In this document: in pieces, positions 45,166 to 56,556 of the stretch
How positions within the stretch are numbered: position 1 is the stretch's first letter
Layout of the letters: the number at the start of each line of letters is the position of its first letter
Source: Sipunculus nudus
Lineage: Eukaryota > Annelida > Sipuncula > Golfingiida > Sipunculidae
Reading direction: 5' to 3'
Assembly (NCBI GenBank): GCA_026874595.1
Contig: CM049307.1
Location: 18,145,079-18,209,078 of the forward strand
Length of the DNA: 64,000 nt
Position numbers and translations under genes: made by a program
The notes under the pieces: model-generated
Databases searched by the model: none
What the model saw: the letters and a program-made list of their open reading frames with translations, nothing else
What the model was told of the DNA's origin: nothing

Positions 45166-46733
45166 TTTATTTCTTAAGTATTGATAAAGGTAAGTATTTA
45201 TTTTCCTTGTTATGAGTTATATTTACCACTTAGTATTCCCTTGCACAACCAATATTCCAAAAGAATTCACCATTGGAAAAAGTATTCCAAAATACACATA
45301 CTCACCAGTTTGTGAGGTCAGTATTGATCCGAATATTCCTGGACCTGTAAAAGCAACGCAAGTGAAAGACGTCGCAACATTTGGAAGTACACATTTCCAC
45401 CAGCCACTCATCGACATCAATTCCGTCATACCTTACCATCTATACTGGGTCTTATTGGAACACGTTCCGGATGAAACATATTCCTTAAGTTTTTTTTGCC
45501 AAAGTTTATAATTCAGATGTAATTGGATAAGACAGTGTTTAGAAGAAATCGCTTAAGTGTTACACTTCGTTAAGTATTCCACGATGAGATTTATAGTCCA
45601 CCGGTCAAGTAATTTGTGAATGAGGTTTGTAAATTTTTACATAGAAGAGTGAACACGAGCATAAACCATAGTATAAGCAGCGGCAACAACAAGGGTTCCT
45701 TTCAACTGCATGCCGTCATATCTCCGGCTCAGCCATACTAACATGGCAACAAGTGCTTAAGTCTTCAAAAGTGGATTAAAAATAAGTCATTTTTATATAC
45801 CATTGTTATAAAAGATAATTATATTTTATATATAATGATATTTTTATACATGAAAAATATACTATTTTTATTCATGATTTGTGAAATTACCATACAGTTA
45901 ATAGTTAGGTCTGTGTACTTACTTTGATAATCACAGCAGAAATGTGTTGGTAAGGCCAAAAAATAATAAGGAAGGGTGCTCATGCAGACACCGCGCGCGT
46001 CAATTAAGATTTTTACATGTATAATTTTCATCTAAAATAATGCCTGTGAGTCCGACCTTTATATATTGTACAGGGGCGGATCCAGGATTTTGCTAGTAGG
46101 GAGGCTGGTGGATACTCACCATAATCATAGCTATAGGGTACGTTTCCCGATAGTAAGTCACTTAGTGTTTATAAAAATCAGAATTCTGTGCCTGTTGAAG
46201 ATGATAATCTCCCCTAGTTCTAATCTTAAACTTCAGAATTAATATTTAATAAAAAAATCGACAGGTATTGATGAATGAGAGAAGGCGGTAATAGATATGG
46301 ACAGTATCACATTTAGACTTTTGAATTCACTTATTTTTCAATCTAAAATTCCATAATTTGCTGATTGGAAACTAATTAAACAAAATGTGCAAATATTAAT
46401 ATATATTGCTGATACACGGTCTACAACAAAACGTTATTGTAGACTCAAATGTCAGAAAATTTAATCAGCTCGCCTCACACTGCCGCCCACAGTAACACAA
46501 AATATTCCACTGTGTTAAAGTTATTTACATTGATTGGGAATTTAAATTTGTCGTTAAAAAGTCAAACCATGTTTCATGTATTGATTATATAATTTTACAT
46601 TCGCACGGTTTGCTGTAAATATGATATTCGGTTTTGTTAAATGCTTGTACAATATACGAATGGAAAATTAGGTTGATTAAAAGCAGAATTAAAAACTGAA
46701 ATTTTAATTAATGTTTAATTAATTTTAAATAAT
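44691..46733. other. No confident gene; (AT)n at 45,101-45,163
   Basis: A 99-residue open frame at 45,212-45,511 (+) and an antisense one are of non-repetitive composition, but I recognise no domain and see no convincing start or splice pair. GGGGCGGATCCAGGATT is at 46,073. Otherwise AT-rich non-coding. Confidence 0.45.
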
Positions 46734-46734
46734 T

Positions 46735-46838
46735 GGACCGGACCGCTTGGACTGGCTTCAGCAAGAGCGGACCAGAATCGAACCACTTATGTATTGTACA
46801 GGACCGAATGGTCCGGCCCGATCCGGTTCGGTCCGCTC
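46735..46838. repeat. GGACCG-rich inverted repeat
   Basis: GAGCGGACC...GAACC at 46,765-46,784 pairs with GGTTCGGTCCGCTC at 46,825-46,838; additional GGACCGGACCG (46,735) and GGTCCGGCCCG (46,810) reinforce the palindromic content. Confidence 0.6.
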
Positions 46839-47959
46839 CTCTGGTTATGACACAGGTTTCTTTGTCAAGAAGTACCCTGAAGTGGACTTTCACCAAAAAT
46901 TACCAGAACACAAGTGAAACGGTGAAACAAATACTACAAGAATAGAAGGTTTTATTGAAAGCATATGCAAGGTTTATAAAAACGGGAATCTAAAACACGT
47001 CTGCCACAATATAGGGGGGGGGGGGGCATATGATATTTAAAGGCGTGCTTATTCTGATATCTGACGTCTATTTATCTAAAGGTAATCTCTTGAGCCATTT
47101 ATTAAAATAGGCAAGAAAAAAAGTGAAGTACCTTACAAAGTTTGTTCATATTGTTATATCAACGTGTTTATTTACATGTAGGTACCGCAAAAACTCTTCA
47201 AACACATTCAACAAGGACATCTGGTTGCACGTCAAACGACAGAGAAGGGGTCTTGCTACTATGGCTGTTGAACTTCAATATATATGCAACCAACCACCAA
47301 AGGTTACATGATTTTCCGTTGATCAACATTGCTGTTTATACTAAAAGCTTGTGGATAAACATATAAGAACTTTATATTGATATTTATATATTATCCCTAA
47401 CATGGATTATACATAGGGTCCATTAATATGTACGCAGAGTAAGCCAGAGATTATATGAATTCGATAAAAATAGTAGGTAAATACCTTGCTTTAGTATGAC
47501 TTCTTAAAATGCAACATTTAATATAACTCCTAAACCCATCTGTAATTTATCCTTCTTAGTGTCGGATTTACATGGTAGCAAAAGTATATCAAACGAGACG
47601 GTTTTTTTAGGTCCATCGATGAATATATGCTTATGTGCATTTAAGCTCACAGTATATTGCGTTGTTATTTATTTTATTCCTAGGGCAAATGGCAGTTAAA
47701 TGATTTGATAATTCAGCTAGGTGACAGATATGACTGTAATTTCCACACGTTTTCCATTAAAACTATGAAGTGCTCAATTATTCAGTCCTGCAGATCTAAT
47801 CTGTATTCTATTAAACAGATCGATAAGGGATACCAAAATGGCAGAAGTACATAAATCTGTACCGATATCCCGTATAAAGTTAAAACCCCATATGTACATA
47901 ATAGTCAACCGGCCACCCCCTGAAACGTGCTTATATATGATTTAAGATGGCATATTTAG
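46839..47959. repeat. No gene; G12 tract (47,016) and third member of the 28,270 repeat family
   Basis: 47,120-47,500 has ATATATGCAACCAACCACC, AAGGTTACATGATTTTCC and GAGTAAGCCAGAGATTATAT in the order seen at 28,540-28,720 and 31,570-31,680. Confidence 0.6.
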
Positions 47960-48420
47960 TTCATGGCTGGCAACCGCGCGAGAAAGAATGACCATGGTCC
48001 AAGATTCCAGAATTACCAGGTTGTCATGGAAGCATTTGAACTTCAAGGTCAAAGTTCATGGTCAAAAGGTCAAATGTTGTCAAATTTTATTTTCACTTTA
48101 ACCAGCAAATAACCTGCAATTCTAATAATAAAAATGAGATTGTCCTGGAATATGTTAATTTTTACTGATGGATTATATGTTTAATTAAAATGATATTGTG
48201 ACAATAAATGCCAATTACTCCTTTAATATTGGGTTTATGTTAAAGACAAGGACGCATTTCAGTTTCATTTAGTTTGAGGTTCCTTTCATACGTAAGATGA
48301 CACAAATTGAATGAGTTTTTGGACGCTTCCAATGGTTAGATGTTGTTTTGTTAACATCATTTTGTATACATGGTTACATTCAAGGTCAAAGGGCCAAGGG
48401 TAAACAAAAATCATAAAGAA
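47960..48420 (+). repeat. Dispersed repeat, inverted partner at 58,400-58,830
   Basis: GACCATGGTCC, GACCTGCAAT-like, ACTCCTTTAATATTGGGTTT, GTTTGAGGTTCCT and GTAAGATGA follow in order; the reverse complement of 58,400-58,830 has the same order (GACCATGGTCC, GACCTGCAATGCTAATAAT, ACTCCTTTAATTTTGGGTTT, GTTTGAGGTTCCT). Confidence 0.85.
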
Positions 48421-49559
48421 TAATATAACTACGTTTCAGTATCCTTATCCAACTGCGATGTTTGATTTATATGCATTAAAAAAAAAATTCAAAAGGTCCA
48501 CATTTTTTCAAAAGACATTTTTTCATGGGCCTTTTCACAATGACATAAATTAAAAAGCATTGATCAGGTACCAACAATGAGTCCAAAGACCTTGCATATT
48601 GCATGACGTAAATCTATCCAAAGTCCAGCAATTCTGAAACTGAGCCATCCGCTTCAGGCTGGTGGCACTCACTGTGAAAACAGGGGCGCCCATTTTCGTT
48701 CATTGTCAGGGCTTGCCTAAATCTTTTGCAAAATAAGCCCATCAGGTTGTTTTTGTCGGGCGCAGGCCCTAGTTAGAACTGTTACAATTAAGTAATATAT
48801 TATAGGCTGACACACTCTCTAGTAGCTATGTTGGACAAACAAAAGCCTCATTGGAAGTTGCTGCTCACGCTTAAGTCATGTCGTGTTATGCATGGGGCAC
48901 GAAAGTCCTGATGGTAAGACATTATAGATACGATTCTGTCATTAGTTCAGGTAACGTCAGTGTGTGGTGTTGAATTTCGCCGTGGTTTATCTAACTTAAG
49001 TCACATTCAGAACGTCAACATATTATCTCCAGAAAACTGAAAAAAATATATCCTTTCTATACTTAAACATCACTTGAACATCAATTTTAAAATTAATCTT
49101 AATAATTTGATAGAAAAGACACATTACCAGCAGGCGCGGATCCAGGAATTCACCCCCCCCCCCCCCCGGTCCGGACCTGACCCATCGTCAATGATTCTCA
49201 CCCCTTAGGCAAAGTAGTTCTAACTCTATGCATAGGCAAAAAACAAGCAGAATCTGAGGCTTTGTATTTTGAACAACAACATTTGACCTGTGACCTAGGT
49301 TAGCTTGCTTTTACCTTCTTGATCAAAAGTTTAAGCCAATTTTCATGCACAACTGTTGAACAAAATACATAACAGCATGAGAACAGCTTTGGCAAACTAT
49401 TGGTCACACGTAGCTTACTTAGTTTTTGCGCCTGTGTACAGCCTGTATATATGTATTGAAATTTTAGACTTCTTTACAAAGTCTCTGAGAGGGCAAGTTT
49501 TTTTTACCTGCATGGTTTAATATTCTGCGACCTTTGGGACGAAAATTTGATTTGAGCGC
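48421..49559. other. No gene; C15 tract with GGATCCAGG module at 49,135-49,167
   Basis: GGCGCGGATCCAGGAATTCA is followed directly by C15. No coding potential. Confidence 0.5.
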
Positions 49560-50130
49560 CCTGAATGTCATATGAGCAGAAACCGTATATGTTAGGTTTA
49601 GAATCTTCAAACGCTACACAGGGAATTTCTAGGCAAATTCATGGTGATCTATATTCAGCGACCTACAGGCCGAAGACCTGAATGATTTAGAACACCCAGA
49701 TAGGGCACCGATTGTATCCGTTGGGCCTAGAATCTTCTAATGTAATATTCACGGAGGTCCTGGGTAAATGTCCGTGGAAACATGAAATAAGGTCACTGTG
49801 GAGCAATGGGGAAACGATTACCTATATTCTGTGAGATAGGCAAGAGACATGATTTGAGCATTTTGGTATAAATGTTAGTAGTTGGACCTAAAAAAGTTCT
49901 GTTTATTTATGATCCAAGGAGAGCCCTGTAAAATCTTCTTGGAAACCCTAAATAAAGTCACAGTGACCCATATTCTATGAGCATATAGCACCCTTTAAGT
50001 TAGATGTGTGCAAATCGTAGCAATCTACATAGAAATTGGCATCTAGGGAGTTCTTGGTAAAATCTTCTTGGAAACCCTAAATAAGGACACTGTATCATAT
50101 TTCTAAGGCCTATGGGCAAAACGATTTTGA
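49560..50130. repeat. Fragment of the ~340-bp family
   Basis: Repeated AATCTTCTTGGAAACCCTAAATA (49,934 and 50,062), GTATCCGTTGGGCCTAGAAT and CCTATATTCTGTGAG segments match the longer unit type at 34,250-34,760. Confidence 0.65.
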
Positions 50131-50639
50131 GCACCCTGGCAGTCATTCTATCTTTAACAAATATATATCATAACATTAATATAATAATGATTAATACATG
50201 CATCACCTGTTTGTCAAATGCAGCTCAGCGTCAAGGTCAATGGGCCAGTTGTTTATTATTATTATTTGGATACAATATGCGTGGAAATGTGCATGCTTAT
50301 CAGGACAAAAACAAAATTCAATGTATGGTGCATGTAATCTACACAAAAGTAGTTATTTTTCGATACCTTTAAGATTTTTAAAAAAAAAACAAAACAAGAA
50401 AACAAATCAGCAACAAAACCCTCATTTGCCACAAAAATACACTAGAAACTGGATCGGCGAATCAGTAAAACATCAGTTGAATTTGTTTGAGCACTTTCTG
50501 CTCGAAGCAAAATCCACAGCCAAACCAGCCCAGGTATACGAGTCCTAGCATGTCTTTTCCCATGTCAATGTCATATTCAATCTAGCCCAGCGTGATTATT
50601 GCAAGACATTGCATAATACTTATACGCAGGTATATACCA
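50131..50639. other. No gene seen
   Basis: Overlapping short frames only; no recognisable domain. Confidence 0.4.
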
Positions 50640-50870
50640 GCTGGTCATCGCTGATGTCGCCCCGTTATGACATCGACTAGACATGGAGCAACATTAGCTT
50701 GGACACATCGGGGCATATCGGGGTGACATCTGGATATTTTTATAACATTTTCAAAAATGTTTAGTGACGGGTCACTCCGGAACATATCGGGGGTACATCG
50801 GCTTGGCATCGGAATACATCGGAACAGCCTACTGGGACACATCGAAATAAGCCAGTAAGCCAGTCGATGT
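50640..50870. repeat. Local cluster of ACATCGG/ATATCGG words
   Basis: The word (A/T)CATCGG or ATATCGGGG recurs irregularly about ten times between 50,677 and 50,835. It then passes into repeated AAGCCAGT words (50,850-50,880). Confidence 0.6.
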
Positions 50871-53236
50871 GTAAGCCAGTCTTAAAGCGGGAAAGTCAGT
50901 ATTAATATGAGTTGGTAGGTTAACGAAAACATCAGAACTATAAGTACCCAGAAACACAACCCAAAGGCAACCGCTCAAGACAATATATATATGATAGAAC
51001 AACCTGCAAACTATTAAACACAGAATATATACATAAACCAAAAATAAATCTTTACAAGCGCACTCGGACAAGCAAAATGGCCTAAATATAAATTTAATTT
51101 TTCTCTATATATAGTCCTCTAAAATCAGACTACCATCACACCAGTTAAGTTAGCAGACTTGTTCAGTGAGCTGGAGTTTTCATCAATTACTGTTTATAGA
51201 GCTATTAATCTCCATTTTTAAATGAAACGTTTAACTTTATGATTTTGCTAATGATTTTTTATCTGTTTAATGCTTAATTATCCTCAAACGAAATGTAAAA
51301 AAAAAAAAATAATTATTATCCTTTCAAAGAATAACAAGACCACGTAAATAGTAAATATGTCATCAACAAAAACTGCGGGTAGTTGGTAAAATGCCAATTG
51401 GGCTACATGAAAATTTTTCATGAGAAAATTAGTAATATAAAAGACATGTATTGATATAATTAACAGGGTTTTCAGCAGCAACTCTGACAAAATTCCTTGA
51501 GTTTTCCCGGACTTAACCCTGACATTCAGTTGGTTTTCAAGTATAAATCATCACAAAAATGTTTTATGTGGTTTCAAAACGTCATTTTCCAGCCAAGGCT
51601 TCAATGGAAAAATGCATGGAACATCAGAATCATACATCAGATCCTGCATTCTTTATATTACTGCTCATGAACAGAATCGGTCTATCATTAATTGTTGGTG
51701 TTGTATGTTGTGTATCTATGCTCTGCATCATCAAACTTAGATTTCTGTACAAAAATTTTAAGGAAACAGGGGTAACTCCTCCAAACTTATCATATTTTTA
51801 TTAGAGATACCAAACTCTTTCAACATGATAACAAAATTCGAACGCCACAGCGATTAAAAATTCCTTTACCTCTTCCTGACTTCCAAAGATATCAAATAAT
51901 TCCCTGACTTTTCCCTGACCTTGAAAAAAATAATTTTTACCCTGACCGCTGGCAACCCTTATTAACATTGAGCTTAAATTTGTCCAAAGATATTGCAAAT
52001 TTTTTTAAACCCATTCACCTTGGCAGGGGCTTCCCACTTTCTGGTACTTCTCGCATTTACATGTGATCTCCCCCTCCCTTCTTTGGCTAAAATCCTACGC
52101 ATGCCCTTGGAAAAGGTCCAAAATATATTTGATCACAACCCACCCAGAATAAATCCTGGATACACACCTGTTTCAGATATGTTTGTTGTTTTTAAGCCTC
52201 ACATGGGGAGACACATTTTTTTCAGTCCCATCATCTGTCTTTTTTTTCAAAACTGCGGATTTTTTTTTAATTATTAAGACAGCTTTAACCTTTGAAAGTT
52301 TATATTTTCTTCAAATATTACACTAATTGTTTCTGCCATGTTCTGAGAAGAGTTCGAAAAATTGGTGACCAGGATCTTGATCATAATCTTTAAGTTAAAT
52401 CAGCTAAATTAATGATCAATCTCTTCAGTATTTCAAGTGAATGTGATAACTAATATTTTGTCCACAAATCTGTTGACATGTTCCACCCAATGTCTCAGAT
52501 GGAGCCCGCCGCCATTTTGTGTCACAGCCAGCCGAGTTAAGATGAAGCCGGGTTTATATAGTGGCGCCGCCGATGTTTCATTATACCGAAGTAAGCCGAT
52601 GTTGCGCATCTCATTTTGGCTTGAGAAGAAATTAAAAAAAAAAGATAAATATTTTTTTATTTAAAATGCCCGAAACATACTCAGACTGACGGACAAACTA
52701 TGAAAAGTGTTGGCTTATGAAACCACATGGATAAACTATACTCGATATTTAATCACAAACTTAAGTTTGATGTAAAACGGATGCAAATAAGTCACATTTA
52801 TTATAGATCACTTATTCAAATAAAACGGGTGCTTTATAACATCGTCAAGAAACAGGCTTCAGGGTCAGGCACGAAACTTAATTTACCACAAACGTCAGCC
52901 GTCTTTTTGTCCAAGCGAGCCGCATATGAGTGCCTAACATTACTCCGGGCTCTGTTCTCAAAGGAGTTTGAAAATTGGTGACCTTGATCCTACTCTTCTA
53001 TTGTACAACCTGAATGACAAGATTGACTGGATTCAGTCTGCACATGTGTGACCCACCACTTTCGAAAGATGTCAGAAGCTCAATGGTCAAGTTCATATCT
53101 AAATTAAGTTAATCCCCATATGATTTTCATGGGAAGAAATTCCTGTTGTGAATGTTAGGCTAAAATGGTTTGCTAGTCAGCTGTTCTAAGGGTATAATAA
53201 GAGATTCAAAATTCGAAGTATCAGAGAACTGTTAAG
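50871..53236. other. No gene seen
   Basis: Several 60-95-residue frames, none with recognisable domains. ATTTGTCC...AAATTTTTT-type AT-rich non-coding DNA. Confidence 0.45.
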
Positions 53237-55383
53237 CTTGTCCGATTATCTGATGAGCCATGCTCTGACAACGGTTGTGTCAGGATTAGACTGGTCCGAT
53301 TATCTGATGAGCCATGCTCTGACCACGGTTGTGTCAGGATTAGACTGGTCCGATTATCTGATGAGCCATGCTCTGACCACGGTTGTGTCAGGATTAGACT
53401 GGTCCGATTATCTGGTGAGCCATGCTCTGACCACGGATGTGTCAGGATTAGACTGGTCCGATTATCTGATGAGCCATGCTCTGACCACGGTTGTGTCAGG
53501 ATTAGACTGGTCCGATTATCTGATGAGCCATGCTCTGACCACAGTTGTGTCAGGATTAGACTGGTCCGATTATCTGATGAGCCATAATCTGACCAAGGTT
53601 GTGTCAGGATTAGACTGGTCCGATTATCTGATGAGCCATGCTCTGACCACGGTTGTGTCAGGATTACTGGTCCGATTATCTGATGAGCCATGCTCTGACC
53701 ACGGTTGTGTCAGGATTAGACTGGTCCGATTATCTGATGAGCCATGCTCTGACCACGGTTGTGTCAGGATTAGACTGGTCCGAAAACCTGATGAGCCATG
53801 CTCTGACCACGGTTGTGTCAGGATTAGACTGGTCCGATTATCTGATGAGCCATGCTCTGACCACGGTTGTGTCAGGATTAGACTGGTCCGATTATCTGAT
53901 GTGCCATGCTCTGACCACGGTTGTGTAAGGATTAGACTGGTCCGATTATCTGATGAGCCATGCTCTGACCACGGTTGTGTCAGGAGTAGACTGGTCCGAT
54001 TATCTGATGAGCCATGCTCTGACCACGGTTGTGTCAGGAGTAGACTGGTCCGATTATCTGATGAGCCATGCTCTGACCACGGTAGTGTCAGGAGTAGACT
54101 GGTCCGATTATCTGATGAGCCATGCTCTGACCACGGTTGTGTCAGGATTAGACTGGTCCGATTATCTGATGAGCCATGCTCTGACCACGGTTGTGTCAGG
54201 ATTAGACTGGTCCGATTATCTGATGAGCCATGCTCTGACCACGGTTGTGTCAGGATTAGACTGGTCCGATTATCTGATGAGCCATGCTCTGACCACGGTT
54301 GTGTCAGGATTAGACTGGTCCGATTATCCGATGAGCCATGCTCTGACCACGGTTGTGTCAGGAGTAGACTGGTCCGATTATCTGATGAGGCATGCTCTGA
54401 CCACGGATGTGTCAGGATTAGACTGGTCCGATTATCTGATGAGCCATGCTCTGACCACGGTTGTGTCAGGATTAGACTGGTCCGATTATCTGATGAGCCA
54501 TGCTCTGACCACAGTTGTGTCAGGATTAGACTGGTCCGATTATCTGATGAGCCATAATCTGACCAAGTTTGTGTCAGGATTAGACTGGTCCGATTATCTG
54601 ATGAGCCATGCTCTGACCACGGTTGTGTCAGGATTACTGGTCCGATTATCTGATGAGCCATGCTCTGACCACGGTTGTGTCAGGATTAGACTGGTCCGAT
54701 ATTCTGATGAGCCATGCTCTGACCACGGTTGTGTCAGGATTAGACTGGTCCGATTATCTGATGAGCCATGCTCTGACCACGGTTGTGTCAGGATTAGACT
54801 GGTCCGATTATCTGATGTGCCATGCTCTGACCACGGTTGTGTAAGGATAAGACTGGTCCGATTATCTGATGAGCCATGGTCTGACCACGGTTGTGTCAGG
54901 AGTAGACTGGTCCGATTATCTGATGAGCCATGCTCTGACCACGGTTGTGTCAGGAGTAGACTGGTCCGATTATCTGATGAGCCATGCTCTGACCACGGTA
55001 GTGTCAGGATTAGACTGGTCCGATTATCTGATGTGCCATGCTCTGACCAAGGTTGTGTCAGGATTAGACTGGTCCGATTATCTGATGAGCCATGCTCTGA
55101 CCACGGTTGTGTCAGGATTAGACTGGTCCGATTATCTGATGAGCCATGCTCTGACCACGGTTGTGTCAGGATTAGACTGGTCCGATTATCTGATGAGCCA
55201 TGCTCTGACCACGGTTGTGTCAGGATTAGACTGGTCCGATTATCTGATGAGCAATGCTCTGACCACGGTTGTGTCAGGATTAGACTGGGCCGATTATCTA
55301 ATGAGCCATGCTCTGACCATGGTTGTGTCAGGATTAGACTGGTCCGATTATCTAACGAGCCATGCTCTGACCATGGTTGTGTC
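53237..55383. repeat. 54-bp satellite, ~40 units, 18-unit higher-order repeat
   Basis: The unit begins CTGATGAGCCATGCTCTGAC, continues CACGGTTGTGTCAGGATTAG and ends ACTGGTCCGATTAT. Private variants recur at 970 bp: GGATGTG (53,434 and 54,404), ACAGTTG (53,541 and 54,511), CATAATCTGACCAAG (53,583 and 54,553), and a 52-bp unit lacking two bases (near 53,661 and 54,631). After a 54-bp unit loss in the second copy the offset is 916 bp (GTGCCATG at 53,901 and 54,817; GGTAGTG at 54,081 and 54,997). Each unit can fold CTGACCAC/GTGTCAG (one bulge, loop GGTT). Long open frames on both strands come from the stop-free, multiple-of-three unit. Confidence 0.97.
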
Positions 55384-56556
55384 ATGGTGTGATGTATGTC
55401 CGTACGCGATGGCAGGGCACTCACGAATGGACCTTAGAACCATCGACCCAGGAACAACAGGAACGCGTTGACCCGTGTCGCTTACAGTCACCTATTGAAC
55501 TCCGGCAACAACAAATAAACGAACAAAGAGAACGTTTTCATTCATTCATTAACAGCGGTTAAACAACCTGAACTGGAATTTAAAAGTGGATCGATCGATA
55601 TTGCGTTAAGGTCCACAGACACTATAAATACCCTTCATTTAGTGATTTTGAATTGGGTTGCAAACAAGAACTGATATCCAGGGATATCCAGGCCTGATGA
55701 TATGTAGTCTCCTTGTGATAAGGCGGAGATTTTTTGGACGTTTTGGATTTTATTAGGGTTGTGCACGGATTATGAACTGAACTTTCGTTATGACTCCTCA
55801 GAGCAACCCCGGAGTCATTTTTATTTCGTCGAACCAGCACCAGTGACTTTGATTTACAGCAAATACGTATTTCTTCATTTTGTACCGCACCCAGATTTAG
55901 TTATTATGTGTTAGAGACTTTGTGTTGATGTATTGTGTATATATAGTAAATAATGTTTGTTTAAATAATTATATATATTTTGTACTATATTTGTGAGTCA
56001 GTTTTCATTTAACATCTTCGTTGTGTGAGTGGAACTCGGGGATGTTGTGTGCTACACGCAACACAGGGTAACACTGGAATTGTTTCAGATAGGGAAAAGG
56101 GTATCGGAATAAACACCAGATGCATTATAATTCGTTAAAAAAAGGTAAAAAAAGCAAAAGGTTGTAAATTAAAGCAGAGTATATTTTTTTGCAGAAATCG
56201 TAAAGTATTACCTTATTTATCTTTTGGCCTTGCAATGTAACTTAGAAAATGAAAAGTTATTCTTTTTTAAAAATGAATAGGCTTTACAAGATTAGTTCAT
56301 AACTTCCAAACAAGTTTGCAAAATCTAAACAAAACGGTACATTTCAGCAAATTATTTCTCAAATGTTTCGGTCAAAATAGTGTCAATAAAGCCATTATCA
56401 TGGTATAGAAATTTTAGATTGAATTTGCCTTCAACCTTAACAATTTAGCCATATTTTATTTATACTGTAATACCTTAATAAAGAAACAACTCACTTAATA
56501 CATGATTAAAGTGAAAGTACATAATATTGGATTCATTGTTGGAAAATAATATAATT
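55384..56556. other. No gene seen
   Basis: Flank of the satellite; non-coding, increasingly AT-rich. Confidence 0.5.

Noticed and set aside
45212-45511. 99-residue + strand frame as a gene
   Set aside because: Composition looks protein-like, but an antisense frame of 68 residues is equally open and no family or exon boundaries could be supported.
50198-50548. 116-residue + strand frame
   Set aside because: It includes a lysine/asparagine-rich stretch from an A-rich tract and no domain; it overlaps another open frame.
53237-55383. Hammerhead ribozymes in every satellite unit (CTGATGAG is present)
   Set aside because: The unit has no GAAA in a suitable position and no paired stem I around CTGATGAG, so the other half of the core is missing.
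53238-55392. Repeat-protein genes in the satellite (439- and 479-residue frames, plus antisense frames)
   Set aside because: Open frames exist on both strands and in two + frames because the unit lacks stops and is a multiple of three; there are no flanking exons or unique domains.
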